Source: Mycobacterium gordonae (GTDB lineage Bacteria > Actinomycetota > Actinomycetes > Mycobacteriales > Mycobacteriaceae). From it: a stretch of DNA of 64,000 nucleotides. The notes below the pieces were generated by a model, which made no database searches, was not told the DNA's origin, and was given only the letters and a program-made list of their open reading frames with translations. The DNA lies in assembly GCF_017086405.1 (NCBI RefSeq), contig NZ_CP070973.1:6046739-6110738 (forward strand), given 5' to 3'. The translations under genes and the position numbers were made by a program. This document shows positions 61,665 through 64,000 of the stretch, one piece after another. Within the stretch, counting starts at the first letter, position 1; the number at the start of each line of letters is the position of its first letter.

Positions 61665-62185
61665 CGGATGCGCGCACCGAACGGCGCTGGCTGCATCGCT
61701 GTCTGTCGCGGTGGCGGGCTATCGTGTTGACGCTTCTGGTTGTCGGCACCACCGGTTTCAGCGCCGGCTATTTCTTCTTCGTGTACCGATCGGACATGGA
61801 CACCGACCGCGCGGTCACCCGCGAGGTCGTCAAGGCCGCCAGCGAAGGCACCGTGGCGTTGCTGTCCTATTCGCCCGCCACGCTCGGGCGCGATATGGAC
61901 AACGCCAAATCCAGGATCACCGAGAATTATCTGCGCTATTACCAGCAGTTCGCCGACCAGATCGTGGGACCGTCGACCCAGCGTGCGCAAGTCACCACCA
62001 CCGCCACCGTGATCAGGGCCGCGGTCGCCGAGCTGAATCCGAATTCGGCCGTCGTACTGGTTTTCGTAAAACAAAAGACGGCAAGCAAGGAAAAACCGGA
62101 TCCGGTGGTGACATCGAGCAGCCTTCGGGTAACGTTGAAAAAGGTCAACAGTTCATGGCTTATTGAGAAATTCGAGAGCATGTGA
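61661..62185 (+). CDS. Mce-associated membrane protein (second of pair 2)
   Basis: The 174-residue product (GTG start, MTDARTERRWLHRCLSRWRA) has one membrane helix (AIVLTLLVVGTTGFSAGYFF) and a Mas domain: KAASEGTVALLSYSPATLGR, NYLRYYQQFADQIV, LRVTLKKVNSSWLIEKFESM. It matches the second protein of pair 1 block by block (ILSYSPDTLDRDF, FLSYYDQFTQQIV). Starts further upstream would overlap the whole preceding gene and are rejected. Confidence 0.87.
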   Translation: MTDARTERRWLHRCLSRWRAIVLTLLVVGTTGFSAGYFFFVYRSDMDTDRAVTREVVKAASEGTVALLSYSPATLGRDMDNAKSRITENYLRYYQQFADQIVGPSTQRAQVTTTATVIRAAVAELNPNSAVVLVFVKQKTASKEKPDPVVTSSSLRVTLKKVNSSWLIEKFESM

Positions 62186-62263
62186 GCTCATATCTGCATT
62201 CGCTGTGAACGTTCGACCGCAGGTGAATTTCTCCGAATGCGGCGCGTCGAGGAGCAGCGGGTG

Positions 62264-62779
62264 ATGCGTTCAGTAAGTGCGACGGTCAGCGCCACCCTCG
62301 CGGTGGGCGGCGTGGCGGTCATGCTCCATACGGCCCCGCCGGCCGCGGCCTACAACCCGGCCATCAACGGCAGATTTACCGCCACCCTGATCGGCGACTA
62401 TGCGCGGACCCGAACCGTGTATCACGACGAAGCAGTGGTGCAGAGCACCTGGACGATCAGCTCGTCGTGTTCGACCGCGCAGGACTGCAGCGGCCAAGTG
62501 GTGAGCGACCAGGGCTGGACGGCCCCGATGACCATGCACGACGGGCTCAACTGGTACGTCAAGCGCGACGTCCCGAACTGGGAGACCTGCGACGACGGCA
62601 CCACGTTCACCGGCCACGAGGTGTTTTATTTCTATCCCGCTAACCCGGAAACCGGTGAAAACGTGCTTGGTTCAGCGGTTCTGGCCGGACGGGAGCATAT
62701 CGCCGGCGCCAGCGGTGCCTGCGGCACGAACGCCCCGCTGTACATCGAGCAACCGTTCCGGCTGGATAGGATCGGCTGA
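62264..62779 (+). CDS. Secreted protein linked to mce genes
   Basis: The 171-residue product has a signal peptide (SVSATVSATLAVGGVAVMLH ... PPAAAYNP) and a mature domain with NGRFTATLIGDYARTRTVYH, WTISSSCSTAQDCSGQVVSD and GWTAPMTMHDGLNWYVKRDV, a pattern found in small exported mycobacterial proteins beside mce operons. Function unknown. Start is uncertain by up to 27 bases; GAGGAG fits the GTG/ATG pair near the chosen ATG. It converges on the mce operon end. Confidence 0.72.
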   Translation: MRSVSATVSATLAVGGVAVMLHTAPPAAAYNPAINGRFTATLIGDYARTRTVYHDEAVVQSTWTISSSCSTAQDCSGQVVSDQGWTAPMTMHDGLNWYVKRDVPNWETCDDGTTFTGHEVFYFYPANPETGENVLGSAVLAGREHIAGASGACGTNAPLYIEQPFRLDRIG

Positions 62780-62790
62780 AGCCACCCACA

Positions 62791-64000
62791 TCAGATGGCG
62801 AACATGTCCTTCCACGTCTTCGGCGCCTTGGAAGCGACGAGATCCGTCTGACGGTAGACCTGCCCATCGGGAGCCACGTAGCTGCCGTTCTCCGGATTGT
62901 ATTGAGCGAACGCCACCGAGGGACCCGGGGATTCGTTGCGCCCGAACGCACTCGGAGCCGCGGAGGGGGATGCGCCGGGCGTTGCCGCGGCCGGGGCCGG
63001 GTTTTCAGCCTGGTCCAGCGGTGCAATGGAAGTCACCTGGCCCATCGGCGCCTGCGGGGTGATTCCGGGCGCCACCGATGCTCCCGCGGGAGGCGGCACC
63101 ACCCCAGGCGGCAGCGGTGTTCCGTCGACCGGCCCGAAGATCCGTTCGCGGTTCTGGTTGACCCGGTCGTCGGGCGGGATGCCCTGCGCGAGCAGGTTCG
63201 GGTCCAACGGGTAGGTGCCGAATGCGTGCTGTCTCATGGCCAGTGGCATGAACGGCTTGTCGCTATCGCAGATTTCGACCGTGGGCGCCCGCTTTCCGGG
63301 ATGTCCCATGCAGGGATAGTTGCGGGCACCGCGCACCCCGATCGGTGAGTCCTGCGGGAGCTTGCAGTACAACCCGTCAGGCGTGTCGATGGTGGTGGTG
63401 TCGGCCGGTGATCGCCATTGGCTCGGTGGCAGGAAGCCGACCGTACACGCGGGCGGGTCGCTGAGGATGAGATTGAACGCGCCCGTGGCCAATCCGGTCG
63501 GGCTCTTGGTGCCCAGAAACGACTGAATGGCGGCGGTGAACGGCGGCAGTATCACCAGCACCTGCTCAAGGGATGCGTGATAGGTCACGCCGATCTGGCC
63601 GATGGTGGTGAGGTTGGCCAGCAGCACCGGCAGCGTCGGCTTGATCTGGTCCAGCAACCGGGAGGCCTCGTTGAGCGCTTCCGGCCCGTCTTCCAGCAGC
63701 GTGCGCACCTGCGGATCGTTGGTCGCCAGTTGGCCGGTGAATCCGGCCAGGCTGTGGGCCCACCGGCGGATCGAGCCGGCCGTCTGCGCCTGACTGTCCA
63801 GCAGCGGCCCGGTATCCTCGGTCAGGCTGCGCGCCCGGTCGGAGACCCCATTGAGGTCACCGGAGATTTGTGCTGAGGAGTCGAACAGCGAGCCGAAATC
63901 GTAACTGGCGCCGTTGAATGCCTTGAACGACTCGTCGAGCAGCTGCGTCAGCTTGCCCTGCGGGATGCTGTTGAGCAGCGCGCTGGTCTGATCAAGTACA
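62791..64000 (-). CDS. Mce-family protein, C-terminal part (probably MceF)
   Basis: About 403 codons are present and the frame stays open through the right edge. The visible part has the helical Mce core (SALLNSIPQGKLTQLLDESF, ARSLTEDTGPLLDSQAQTAD), a Cys pair region (SDPPACTVGFLPPSQWRSPA; DGLYCKLPQ; YPCMGHPGKRAPTVEICDSD), a Pro/Ala-rich tail and the typical end NPENGSYVAPDGQVYRQTDL then KTWKDMF. Mce proteins form the shaft that carries lipids from the outer envelope to the YrbE permease. Being last on the strand fits the mceF place, but MceD also ends this way. The N-terminus and the rest of the operon lie beyond the window. Confidence 0.85.
   Translation of the reverse strand, partial: VLDQTSALLNSIPQGKLTQLLDESFKAFNGASYDFGSLFDSSAQISGDLNGVSDRARSLTEDTGPLLDSQAQTAGSIRRWAHSLAGFTGQLATNDPQVRTLLEDGPEALNEASRLLDQIKPTLPVLLANLTTIGQIGVTYHASLEQVLVILPPFTAAIQSFLGTKSPTGLATGAFNLILSDPPACTVGFLPPSQWRSPADTTTIDTPDGLYCKLPQDSPIGVRGARNYPCMGHPGKRAPTVEICDSDKPFMPLAMRQHAFGTYPLDPNLLAQGIPPDDRVNQNRERIFGPVDGTPLPPGVVPPPAGASVAPGITPQAPMGQVTSIAPLDQAENPAPAAATPGASPSAAPSAFGRNESPGPSVAFAQYNPENGSYVAPDGQVYRQTDLVASKAPKTWKDMFAI

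Overview
The window is high-GC DNA from a slow-growing, PE_PGRS-bearing Mycobacterium. The backbone matches, in reversed orientation, the M. tuberculosis H37Rv segment from about Rv0881 down to Rv0853c: TrmH-type methyltransferase, MarR regulator, DUF2530, DUF3027, MFS exporter, DUF2771, cspB, YccF, moaA2-moaD2, rpfA, moaE2-mog-moaC2, the Rv0862c protein, XPB helicase, fadB-fadA, dapC, three SRPBCC proteins with far, and a pyruvate-decarboxylase-like enzyme. PE_PGRS genes point to the M. kansasii / M. marinum / M. szulgai / M. tuberculosis side of the genus; the species is not resolved from sequence alone. Rv numbers are assigned from remembered family, order and length, not from a search.

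Layout. 0-0.74 kb: the 5' part of an IS110-family transposase runs off the left edge. 0.74-6.4 kb: conserved housekeeping block. 6.4-20.2 kb: accessory block with three PE_PGRS genes, a glutathionyl-hydroquinone-reductase-like enzyme, a frameshifted PPE gene and an IS1634-like transposase scrap; fadE10 and Rv0874c, expected here from M. tuberculosis, are absent. 20.2-29.5 kb: cspB, molybdenum cofactor genes in two arms around rpfA (with a CRP box and a c-di-AMP riboswitch), then the two helicase-related genes. 29.6-36.1 kb: insertion relative to M. tuberculosis carrying a thiolase/DUF35 pair, two tandem Ser/Thr kinases and an F420-type oxidoreductase. 36.2-45.2 kb: fadBA beta-oxidation pair, dapC, the far/SRPBCC operon and the 2-keto acid decarboxylase. 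45.2-64 kb: accessory region starting with a broken PE-CBM2-GH18 gene, then a ferredoxin, a pair of Mce-associated genes, a lipid or steroid-type catabolic set (acyl-CoA ligase, amidohydrolase, crotonase, P450, TetR), an unusual operon of orphan oxidase subunits III and IV with two related membrane proteins, a second Mce-associated pair, and the end of an mce operon at the right edge.

The most unusual parts are the P450-adjacent membrane operon (56.9-59.3 kb) with a doubled TetR operator, the tandem kinases with internally duplicated extracellular domains, the decayed PE-chitinase-like fusion, and an element shared upstream of all three PE_PGRS genes. Several intergenic palindromes were read directly from the bases, including perfect ones of 24 and 26 bp and a recurring GAGCAGACGC hairpin. 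No tRNA, rRNA or CRISPR array was recognised.
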